A DNA stretch of 6,865 nt from an uncultured Planctomycetota bacterium. Lineage in GTDB: Bacteria; Planctomycetota; Phycisphaerae; Sedimentisphaerales; Anaerobacaceae. A program made the translations under genes and the position numbers. Below are positions 1 to 5,941 of the stretch, piece after piece (the stretch's first letter is position 1; each line of letters starts with the position of its first letter). The stretch covers positions 1 to 6,865 of the forward strand of contig CAIYOL010000333.1 in assembly GCA_903927855.1 (NCBI GenBank). The letters run 5' to 3'. Below the pieces are notes generated by a model. The model did no database searches. It was given only the letters and a program-made list of their open reading frames with translations, and was not told the DNA's origin.

Positions 1-19
1 ATAAAGAGTTAAGAGAATT

Positions 20-1204
20 ATGAATACCGAAGAGACAATTGGTTTGTTCGATAAATACGTGATAGGCAATTACAGCCGACTGCGGCGTGTGATTGTCCGC
101 GGTGAGGGCTGCTACTGCTTTGACGCGGACGGGAATAAGATATTAGATATGTTTCCGGGGTGGGCTGTCAGCGGGATAGGTCACTGCCATCCGAAGGTGG
201 TTGAGGCAATTCGCAAGCAGGCGGGTGAGCTGCTGCACGTCGATAATACATTTTATACCGAACAGCAGGGACAGCTTGCAAAGATGCTGAGCGAGCGGGC
301 GTTCGGAGGCAAGAGCTTTTTCTGCAACAGCGGTGCAGAAGCGAACGAGGCAGCACTTAAACTGGCACGGCTGTACGCTGGCGGCGGGAAATATAAATTC
401 ATCACGGCTGAGGGGAGCTTTCACGGGCGGACTTTCGCGACGGTGACGGCGACGGCGCAGCCGAAATATCATGAGGGGTTTTTGCCTCTGCTGCCGGGAT
501 TTGTTTATGTGCCGTTCAATGACATCAAAGCACTGGAGTCGGCGTTCAGCGATGAGGTCGCGGCGGTAATGGTCGAGCCGATTCAGGGCGAAGGCGGCAT
601 AAATGTCGCCACTAAGGAGTATCTGCAGGCGATTCGGAGTTTGTGCGATGAAAAGGGAGCAGTGATGATACTCGATGAGGTGCAAACGGGAATGGGCCGG
701 ACGGGAAAATGGTTCGCGTACCAGCATTTCGATGTCGAGCCGGACATTATGACGCTGGCAAAGGCACTTGGCGGCGGCGTGGCAATAGGAGCGATGATGG
801 CCAAGGAAGAGCTGGCGGCGAAGTTAGTTCCGGGCAAACATGCATCGACGTTCGGCGGCAACTGCCTGGCGTGCGCGGCGGGGATTGCAGTAATTGAGGC
901 GATAGAAGAAGATAGCTTGCTGGAAAATGCGGCCAATATGGGGCGATACGCAAAGGAGAAACTCAACGAACTGAAAGAGAAGCATTTTATTATAGACCAC
1001 GTTCGCGGAATCGGTTTGATGATTGGCCTTCAGTTGAAAGGCCCTGGCAAGGAGATAGTCGAAAAGTGTCTGGAGAAAGAGCTACGGATAAACTGCACAA
1101 ACGAGAGCGTCCTACGGCTGATGCCGGCGATGATTGTTACGAAAGAAGAGATAGACGCGGCGGTTGATATTATTGATAATGTTTTGACCGAAAGCGGAAA
1201 ATGA
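20..1204 (+). CDS. argD: Acetylornithine aminotransferase (class III PLP aminotransferase)
   Basis: Predicted cytoplasmic PLP enzyme of arginine synthesis that transaminates N-acetylglutamate semialdehyde with glutamate to give N-acetylornithine. The 394 residues match the usual length of about 390-405. Visible class III landmarks are SGAEANE (104-110) for the cofactor phosphate, GSFHGRT (132-138), ILDEVQTGMGRTG (217-229) with D219 expected to contact the pyridine nitrogen, LAKALGGG with K248 as the Schiff-base lysine, and STFGGN (276-281). The ATG at 20 gives the normal N-terminus. Only a weak purine run (aagag) precedes it, and in-frame or nearby TAAs at 2-4 and 10-12 suggest an upstream gene ends at the window edge. 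The stop overlaps the argF start as ATGA, implying translational coupling. Relatives such as ornithine or GABA aminotransferase share these motifs; the argF neighbour decides for ArgD. As in some bacteria, it might also serve succinyl-diaminopimelate transamination, which the sequence cannot show. Confidence 0.93.
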   Translation: MNTEETIGLFDKYVIGNYSRLRRVIVRGEGCYCFDADGNKILDMFPGWAVSGIGHCHPKVVEAIRKQAGELLHVDNTFYTEQQGQLAKMLSERAFGGKSFFCNSGAEANEAALKLARLYAGGGKYKFITAEGSFHGRTFATVTATAQPKYHEGFLPLLPGFVYVPFNDIKALESAFSDEVAAVMVEPIQGEGGINVATKEYLQAIRSLCDEKGAVMILDEVQTGMGRTGKWFAYQHFDVEPDIMTLAKALGGGVAIGAMMAKEELAAKLVPGKHASTFGGNCLACAAGIAVIEAIEEDSLLENAANMGRYAKEKLNELKEKHFIIDHVRGIGLMIGLQLKGPGKEIVEKCLEKELRINCTNESVLRLMPAMIVTKEEIDAAVDIIDNVLTESGK

Positions 1205-2112
1205 AAAATTTTATCTCGATAAATGAATGTTCGGCTGAGGAATTGCGAGAGCTGCTCGACGAAAGCGCGGAGCTGAAGAAATTGTACAAAGGCGGCGGGC
1301 GAGACGTGTGTCTTGCAGGGAAGGTTCTGGCGATGCTGTTCGAGAAGCCGAGCCTGCGGACGCGAATCAGCTTCCACGTTGCGATGACGGACCTCGGCGG
1401 AAGCGCGATTTACGTTAAGCCGGAAGATATCGGCGGCATCGGCAAGCGCGAGCCAGTCAAAGATATGGCGCGTGTGCTGAGCCGATACGTGGACGGCATA
1501 ATGGCGCGGACATTCGAGCACAGCACTGTTGTCGAACTGGCGGAATTTGCGACGGTGCCGGTGATAAATGCGCTGACGGACTGGTCGCATCCGTGCCAGG
1601 CGATGGCGGACGTGCTGACGATAAAAGAGCATCTCGGGCGACTCGAAGGCGTCAAGGTTGCGTATGTCGGGGACGGCAACAATGTGGCACGGTCGCTGGC
1701 GTTTGCGTGTGCGAAGCTGGGGATGAAACTTGTCGTTGCTTCGCCGAAAGGTTATGAGCTTGACGCGGAGACAATCGAGACTGCGGAGCGGATAGCAGCA
1801 GGCAGCGTCGAGCAGGTGAATGAGCCGAAACGGGCCGTTAGCGAGGCTGATATAATCTACACCGATACGTGGGTAAGTATGGGGCAGGAGAGCGAGAAGA
1901 AAAAACGCATTAAGGTATTCAAGGGTTTTCAGGTCGACGCCAAATTGGTTAAACTGGCGGGGAGCAGCGTTAAGGTTATGCACTGTCTGCCGGCGTATCG
2001 CGGGCTTGAGATTAGCGATGAGGTTGTCGAGTCGAAAAATTCGGTTGTCTTCGACCAGTCCGAAAACCGCCTGCACTTCCAGCGGGCACTGCTCAAGAAA
2101 CTAATGAGCTGA
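1201..2112 (+). CDS. argF: Ornithine carbamoyltransferase
   Basis: Predicted to join carbamoyl phosphate to ornithine, giving citrulline, in the cytoplasm. The 303 residues are typical of anabolic OTC, which usually acts as a trimer. The carbamoyl-phosphate site is FEKPSLRTRISF (47-58, with S51-R53-T54-R55) plus MART (101-104) and HPCQ (130-133). The ornithine domain shows VGDGNNVARSL (156-166), DTWVSMG (222-228; the SMG loop contacts ornithine) and HCLPAYRG (261-268, with the reactive-site cysteine C262). FDQSENRLH (284-292) closes the fold. The SMG loop and HCLP motif favour ornithine as substrate over the acetyl- or succinyl-ornithine or aspartate transcarbamoylases. The start lies in the argD stop (ATGA) and follows a purine-rich gcggaaa that may serve as a weak ribosome site. 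Co-transcription with argD is very likely. OTC and the aminotransferase are separated in the pathway by the deacetylation or transacetylation step, which is not encoded here. Confidence 0.95.
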   Translation: MKNFISINECSAEELRELLDESAELKKLYKGGGRDVCLAGKVLAMLFEKPSLRTRISFHVAMTDLGGSAIYVKPEDIGGIGKREPVKDMARVLSRYVDGIMARTFEHSTVVELAEFATVPVINALTDWSHPCQAMADVLTIKEHLGRLEGVKVAYVGDGNNVARSLAFACAKLGMKLVVASPKGYELDAETIETAERIAAGSVEQVNEPKRAVSEADIIYTDTWVSMGQESEKKKRIKVFKGFQVDAKLVKLAGSSVKVMHCLPAYRGLEISDEVVESKNSVVFDQSENRLHFQRALLKKLMS

Positions 2113-2127
2113 TGAAATACTAATTAG

Positions 2128-2745
2128 ATGAAACGAAAAATTCTCGTAGCCAGTACAAATCCGGGGAAGATTGGTGAGCTGAGGGCGATGCTGGATTTGG
2201 ATGTTGAGTGGGTGGGGCTATCCGACTTTCCGAATGTAAAAGAAATAAAAGAGGACGGCGAGACTTTCGCAGAGAACGCACGCAAGAAGGCCATCGGGTA
2301 TGCGAAACAAACGGGGCTGTGGACAATAGCGGATGATTCGGGATTAGTGGTCGATGCGCTGGGAGGCGAGCCGGGGGTAAAAAGTGCGAGATTCTCAGGC
2401 GCGAAAGATAAAAACAAACAACTGCTCGACCATAAAAATATGGCTAAAACACTGAAACTGCTTGAAGTAACACCAAAAGAGAAAAGGACGGCAAGGTTTG
2501 TATGCTGTCTGTGTCTGGCGGACCCAGAAAAAATTCTGATTGAGACGGAAGGAAAACTCGAAGGAGTCATAGCTGAAAAGGAGATGGGAACCAACGGATT
2601 CGGGTATGACCCGATTTTCTTTGTGCCGAAATTGGAAAAAAGCGTTGCGCAATTGACCCGTGAAGAGAAAAACGCGATTTCACACCGCGGCAGCGCCATT
2701 CGAAAACTTAAACCGCAATTAGGGAAACTACTCAAAAGACATTAA
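2128..2745 (+). CDS. rdgB: Non-canonical purine NTP pyrophosphatase (RdgB/Ham1 family, XTP/dITP diphosphatase)
   Basis: Predicted to hydrolyse dITP, ITP and XTP to the monophosphate and pyrophosphate, removing deaminated purines from the nucleotide pool. The 205 residues match the family, which normally works as a cytoplasmic Mg-dependent dimer. Motifs in order: STNPGK (9-14) for triphosphate binding, EDGETFAENA (42-51), ADDSGL (68-73) with the catalytic/metal acidic pair D69-D70, GFGYDPIF (157-164) for base recognition, and KNAISHRG (181-188). It begins 15 bp after the argF stop with no clear Shine-Dalgarno, so it probably shares the argDF transcript. I see no functional link to arginine synthesis. 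The stretch encoding residues about 92-120 is lysine-rich and A-rich compared with argD and argF, but the reading frame and motifs are intact. The start chosen places the STNPGK motif at the normal distance from the N-terminus. Confidence 0.93.
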   Translation: MKRKILVASTNPGKIGELRAMLDLDVEWVGLSDFPNVKEIKEDGETFAENARKKAIGYAKQTGLWTIADDSGLVVDALGGEPGVKSARFSGAKDKNKQLLDHKNMAKTLKLLEVTPKEKRTARFVCCLCLADPEKILIETEGKLEGVIAEKEMGTNGFGYDPIFFVPKLEKSVAQLTREEKNAISHRGSAIRKLKPQLGKLLKRH

Positions 2746-2754
2746 CCTATTTAA

Positions 2755-2805
2755 TCGTCAGCGTCCGCCTTCGCCAAGGCTTCGGTAGATAAATACCGCC
2801 GACGA
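2755..2805. other. Foldable intergenic element (REP-like or structured RNA), unassigned
   Basis: Ten bases after rdgB the sequence can form several nested pairings. An outer stem joins TCGTC-A-GCG (2755-2763) to CGC-C-GACGA (2797-2805), eight pairs with one A-C mismatch. Two inner hairpins are GCCTT/AAGGC (2767-2771 with 2776-2780, loop CGCC) and CGGTA/TACCG (2783-2787 with 2794-2798, loop GATAAA). The inner part of the outer stem and the second hairpin share bases 2797-2798, so they compete. No U-tract follows, so it is a poor terminator. It could be a dispersed REP-type palindrome, a transcript-stabilising 3' end, or chance. The pairings are seen directly; the role is unknown. Confidence 0.35.
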
Positions 2806-2813
2806 CTAAACTA

Positions 2814-2834
2814 CAAGGAAACTATTTTCCCTTG
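2814..2834. promoter_or_regulatory. Imperfect palindrome overlapping the putative topA -35 box
   Basis: CAAGGAAA (2814-2821) pairs with TTTC-CCTTG (2826-2834) apart from one extra C, with a CTAT centre. The right arm runs into the TTGACA hexamer at 2832-2837. A dyad here could be an operator for topA or the end of the upstream transcript as a weak hairpin. The symmetry is visible; any binding protein is speculation. Confidence 0.3.
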
Positions 2835-2860
2835 ACAATACCGGCTTTGATTTGTATTTG
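2832..2860 (+). promoter_or_regulatory. Candidate sigma-70-type promoter for topA
   Basis: A perfect TTGACA lies at 2832-2837. With a 17-bp spacer the -10 position (2855-2860) reads TATTTG, a 3 of 6 match. Transcription would start near 2867 and leave a leader of about 105 nt before the topA ATG. The -35 is strong and the -10 weak, so this is a candidate only. A 226-bp gap between rdgB and topA supports an independent promoter somewhere in it. Confidence 0.35.
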
Positions 2861-2971
2861 TCCATACTTCGGCGCTGCTCTGGGCGGTTGAGCCGTTTAC
2901 AAATTTTGTTAAGGAATCATCGACTAATACACGATAAAGAGTATTTAGCAGCTTAAAAACAAGTTTTCCTT

Positions 2972-5329
2972 ATGGCTAAAACAAATGATAAAAAATCGTT
3001 AGTGATTGTGGAATCGCCTGCGAAGGCGAAGACGATAAATAAATATCTGGGGTCTGACTTCGAAGTAAAGGCATCAATGGGGCACGTTAGAGACCTGCCT
3101 TCAAAAGGGCTAAGCGTTGATATAGAGAACGATTTTGAGCCGACCTACGAGATAACAGCCAACAGGAAAAAAACGGTAGCATCGTTAAAGGCAGCGGCAA
3201 AAGGGTGCCGAGACCTTTATCTTGCAACAGACCTTGACCGCGAAGGTGAGGCAATCGCCTGGCACCTGGCGCAAGTCCTCGGCGTGCCGGAGGAGAGGAC
3301 CTACCGCGTGATTTTCAATGCCATAACGCAATCGGCGATAAAGCAGGCCTTTTCCGAACCTGGCAGGATTAATATGGACAAGGTCATGGCGCAGCAGGCG
3401 AGACGAATTCTCGACCGGATAGTCGGCTATCAGATAAGCCCCCTGCTGTGGAAAAAAGTCGCCAGGGGACTTTCCGCGGGACGGGTGCAATCGGTCGCGG
3501 TCAAAATAATAGTCGAAAGAGAGAGGGAAATCCGTGCTTTCAAACCAAAAGAATACTGGCTTATCCCTGCAGTTTTTACCACCGATTTACGAAGCGACTA
3601 TCGGCAGGAATGGATAAATTTTGTAACGCCAAAAACCGAGAGCGATAAACCCCCTACCATAGCGGAACAAAATGAATGGCTAATAAAGCATAACGCTTTT
3701 AAGGCAGACCTTATTAAGGTCGGCGATGAGAAATTCACGGCATCGACGAAAGAAGAGGCGGAGAAGATATTCGGCGCGTTAAAGGAGGCAAAGTTCAAGG
3801 TTGCCGCTATAGAAAAGAAAGAATCGGTGTCACATCCGCCGGCGCCTTTTATAACTTCGACGCTGCAGCAGACGGCTGCAAATCAATTAGGCTTCGCAAC
3901 GAAGAGAACGATGCGGGTGGCACAGCAATTATACGAAGGAATTGATTTGGGGTCGATGGGACATCTGGGACTTATCACCTATATGCGAACAGACAGCACA
4001 CATCTATCAGGCGAAGCCGTACAAGAGGCGCGCAATTATATCAGTAAAAATATCGGCAATAATTATCTGCCTGAGAAAGCACATGTTTATGCTTCAAAGA
4101 AAGGCGCGCAGCAGGCACACGAAGCCATCCGCCCGACGGACGTTGATTTTGCGCCGTCGGATTTAAAGCAGTTTTTAACGACTGAGCAATACAAACTCTA
4201 CGACATTGTGTGGCGGCGGTTTGTGGCGTGCCAGATGGCTTCGGCGAAGTGGGAGCAGACAACACTGGACATCACGGCGGAGACATCGGGTGGGCGGTAC
4301 TGGTACAGAGCAACGGGCCGGGTTATGATATTCGATGGTTTCAGCAGAATGTGGGGGACGCCGTCAAACCTGCAACAACTGCCTCCTCTGAAACAAAACC
4401 AGGATTTGGCGGTGGTGGAAAAAAGAGCCGAACAGCATTTTACCAAGCCGCCTGCCCGATATACCGAAGGATCCTTGGTAAAGGCGCTCGAAAAAGAGGG
4501 CATCGGTCGACCAAGCACCTACGCTACAATCATCAGCACCATCGAGGAGCGCGGGTATGTCGAGCAAACAGAGAAAAAGTTTTTCGCTACCGACCTTGGC
4601 GAAGTGGTCACCGACAAGCTCAACGAATATTTTCCGAAAATAATGGACATTGCCTTTACGCGTTATATGGAAGAGGAATTAGACAAAATTGAAGAACAGC
4701 ACTTAGACTGGATCGGTGTCCTGAGAGAGTTTTACGGCCCATTCAAGGAGACCATCGAAACAGCAGCGGCGGAGATGAAACATGCCAAAGCGGAGGTCAC
4801 GCCCAGCGAATATAAATGCCCCAAGTGCGGGAAAGAGCTTGTTTACAGATTCGGCAAAAACGGCAGGTTCCTGAGCTGTTCAAACTACCCGAAATGCAAA
4901 TTTGCGTGCCCGTGCGACAGAGACGGCAAGATGGTCGAAGAGAAGGTAAGCAGTTATAAGTGTTCTGTCTGCGGGAAGGCGATGGTTGAAAGGCACGGCC
5001 GGTTCGGACCATTCTTGGGCTGCAGTGATTATCCGAACTGTAAAACTATATTGAAGCTGGATAAGGAGGGTAACGTTCTTCCGCCGAGAAAACCGCCTGA
5101 GCCGACAGGGGTAAAGTGCTACAAGTGCAAGGAAGGCGAACTGGTAGTGCGGGACAGCAAAAGAGGGCCTTTCCTGGGATGCAACAGGTTTCCGAAATGC
5201 AGAACAATCGTCAGCATCAAGCAACTGGAGAACCTGAAAAAATTGCAGGCGGAAGGGTCGTGGCCCCCGAAGTCACCGGATGAAACAGACCAAATCCTCG
5301 GCAGGAAAAAATCAAAAGTTAAAGTATAG
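2972..5329 (+). CDS. topA: DNA topoisomerase I (type IA, omega protein)
   Basis: Predicted to relax negative supercoils by cutting and passing one DNA strand. The 785-residue protein starts with a Toprim domain: VESPAKAKT with E14, and ATDLDREGE with D87, D89 and E91 as the metal-binding acidic residues. Next come the conserved blocks ARRILDRIVGYQISP (143-157) and GLSAGRVQSVA (166-176). The active site ITYMRTDST has Y337 as the nucleophile forming the 5'-phosphotyrosine and R339 beside it. EGIGRPSTYATIISTIEERGY (509-529) follows. The C-terminus has three four-cysteine zinc ribbons: C616/C619/C636/C642, C664/C667/C684/C690 and C716/C719/C737/C743. It ends in a basic tail, GRKKSKVKV. Compared from memory with E. 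coli TopA, residues about 203-241 are a hydrophilic insertion of roughly 25-30 residues. The ATG at 2972 gives a standard N-terminus, although no Shine-Dalgarno is visible. It stands apart from its neighbours, so it is probably its own transcription unit. Confidence 0.97.
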   Translation: MAKTNDKKSLVIVESPAKAKTINKYLGSDFEVKASMGHVRDLPSKGLSVDIENDFEPTYEITANRKKTVASLKAAAKGCRDLYLATDLDREGEAIAWHLAQVLGVPEERTYRVIFNAITQSAIKQAFSEPGRINMDKVMAQQARRILDRIVGYQISPLLWKKVARGLSAGRVQSVAVKIIVEREREIRAFKPKEYWLIPAVFTTDLRSDYRQEWINFVTPKTESDKPPTIAEQNEWLIKHNAFKADLIKVGDEKFTASTKEEAEKIFGALKEAKFKVAAIEKKESVSHPPAPFITSTLQQTAANQLGFATKRTMRVAQQLYEGIDLGSMGHLGLITYMRTDSTHLSGEAVQEARNYISKNIGNNYLPEKAHVYASKKGAQQAHEAIRPTDVDFAPSDLKQFLTTEQYKLYDIVWRRFVACQMASAKWEQTTLDITAETSGGRYWYRATGRVMIFDGFSRMWGTPSNLQQLPPLKQNQDLAVVEKRAEQHFTKPPARYTEGSLVKALEKEGIGRPSTYATIISTIEERGYVEQTEKKFFATDLGEVVTDKLNEYFPKIMDIAFTRYMEEELDKIEEQHLDWIGVLREFYGPFKETIETAAAEMKHAKAEVTPSEYKCPKCGKELVYRFGKNGRFLSCSNYPKCKFACPCDRDGKMVEEKVSSYKCSVCGKAMVERHGRFGPFLGCSDYPNCKTILKLDKEGNVLPPRKPPEPTGVKCYKCKEGELVVRDSKRGPFLGCNRFPKCRTIVSIKQLENLKKLQAEGSWPPKSPDETDQILGRKKSKVKV

Positions 5330-5396
5330 AGCAGCCGTCGAGAATAAAAACAGCCTGCACAAAATCAAAAATCGGCGAACAAAATCTGTTTTTAGT

Positions 5397-5405
5397 TGGT
5401 ATAAT
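5397..5405 (+). promoter_or_regulatory. Extended -10 promoter for the GroES-like gene
   Basis: The bases TGGTATAAT combine a TGn extension with a perfect TATAAT (5400-5405). No good -35 sits 16-18 bp upstream; the best match is cgaaca at 5376-5381, 3 of 6. Extended -10 promoters commonly do without a strong -35. Transcription would begin near 5412, leaving a leader of about 36 nt. No CIRCE-type heat-shock operator is present. Confidence 0.55.
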
Positions 5406-5410
5406 TATTG

Positions 5411-5443
5411 AATTCGAAACGAATTATCCTATAGAATCTATAG
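5411..5443. promoter_or_regulatory. Two inverted repeats in the leader of the GroES-like gene
   Basis: The first is AATTCG-AAA-CGAATT (5411-5425), a perfect 6-bp arm pair lying at the predicted transcription start. The second is CTATAG-AAT-CTATAG (5429-5443). Its two arms are themselves palindromes, so it is a direct and an inverted repeat at once. It ends 4 nt before the ATG, where a Shine-Dalgarno would normally sit. They could be repressor operators or RNA hairpins controlling translation. The symmetry is certain; a regulatory role is inferred from position. Confidence 0.4.
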
Positions 5444-5447
5444 CAAG

Positions 5448-5768
5448 ATGACCAAAAAAGAGCAAATCAAAGCAGAGACATTCGAGACGGTTGAGCCTAT
5501 AGGCAAACGCGTGCTGATTCGCAAAGATGAAGACAAGAAAGAGACCAAGGGCGGAATCAAGCTGCCGGACAATATAGAAATTCCGACGATAACCGGCCGA
5601 ATCGTATCTATCTCCGCTGAGGTCGAAAACTCGCCTGACATACCACTGCGTCAATATGACAAGGTGCTGTTCAATCCCAAAGGCGCCATACCGGTCGACT
5701 TCGAAGGCGATAATCGTCTGTTTGTGGTCGAAGTTGAAAACGTCGTTGCGGTGTTCAGGAAATCATAA
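5448..5768 (+). CDS. GroES-family co-chaperonin-like protein (Cpn10 fold)
   Basis: A 106-residue protein recognisable as a GroES/Cpn10 relative. VEPIGKRVLIRKDED (15-29) matches the usual first strand 'RPLGDRVLVKRDE'. KKETKGGIKLPD (30-41) matches the mobile loop, whose GGI segment docks on GroEL. TGRIVSI (49-55) matches the central 'GxVVAVG' strand, YDKVLF (70-75) the 'GDKVLF' strand, and VEVENVVAVF (94-103) the C-terminal 'EDDILAVI' strand. Differences from standard GroES are an N-terminal extension of about 13 charged residues and an atypical stretch in place of the usual roof-loop region (about 56-69). No groEL is adjacent on either side. Extra GroES and GroEL copies are known in planctomycetes, so this may be a secondary co-chaperonin. 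Whether it caps a GroEL ring cannot be told from sequence. It has its own strong -10 promoter and no visible Shine-Dalgarno, and is followed by a terminator hairpin. I leave the symbol blank because the main groES of this genome may be elsewhere. Confidence 0.82.
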   Translation: MTKKEQIKAETFETVEPIGKRVLIRKDEDKKETKGGIKLPDNIEIPTITGRIVSISAEVENSPDIPLRQYDKVLFNPKGAIPVDFEGDNRLFVVEVENVVAVFRKS

Positions 5769-5830
5769 TCATCGCAGCGGACAGTCTCCTGCAAAGATTA
5801 ATACAGTGCGGTGAGACAATATAAAAAATT

Positions 5831-5862
5831 AAAGCCGGAAGGGGAATTTACCTTCCGGCTTT
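5831..5862. terminator. Bidirectional rho-independent terminator between convergent genes
   Basis: AAAGCCGGAAGG (5831-5842) and CCTTCCGGCTTT (5851-5862) form a perfect 12-bp stem with an 8-nt loop. On the plus strand it is followed by ttcttctcct, a moderate pyrimidine tract, and ends the GroES-like transcript 62 nt after its stop. On the minus strand it is followed by AATTTTTTAT, a good U-tract, and would end the FG-GAP gene transcript about 80 nt after its stop. Confidence 0.85.
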
Positions 5863-5941
5863 CTTCTCCTTTAGCGTTGTTGTGTCAATCACTAAAGAAG
5901 GGGGGGGATCAATTCAATAGTTACTTCTCTACCAATGTTGG

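Noticed and set aside
143..727. Minus-strand open frame of 194 codons inside argD
   Set aside because: It is antisense to conserved argD motifs, with no known domain and no plausible start context.
1030..2076. Minus-strand open frame of 348 codons covering argF
   Set aside because: It is antisense to a clear, motif-complete argF. Its translation is rich in Arg, His and Leu with no recognisable motif, as expected from the codon pattern of the real gene.
2124..2735. Minus-strand open frame of 203 codons almost matching rdgB in extent
   Set aside because: The translation is Ser/Phe-rich, low in complexity and without family motifs. The plus-strand frame is an intact Ham1-family enzyme.
2746..2971. 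tRNA or small protein gene in the rdgB-topA gap
   Set aside because: No cloverleaf with a T-loop GTTCRA motif is seen, and no plus-strand ATG opens a frame in the gap.
4210..4692. Plus-strand open frame of 160 codons inside topA in another frame
   Set aside because: It lies entirely within conserved topA coding sequence and its translation shows no motif.
5346..5393. AAAAACAG...CTGTTTTT inverted repeat as a topA terminator
   Set aside because: The arms are AT-rich and separated by 32 nt, so the hairpin would be weak; it may be chance in an A-rich spacer.
5330..5447. CIRCE (HrcA) heat-shock operator before the GroES-like gene
   Set aside because: The TTAGCACTC-N9-GAGTGCTAA pattern is absent; the palindromes present are unrelated in sequence.
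5784..5817. GTCTC...GAGAC imperfect hairpin after the GroES-like gene
   Set aside because: Only 5+3 pairs with a long loop and no U-tract; the 12-bp hairpin just downstream explains termination better.
5900..5907. Run of eight G as a phase-variation tract
   Set aside because: It is non-coding, between the FG-GAP stop and the shared terminator, so slippage would not switch a reading frame.
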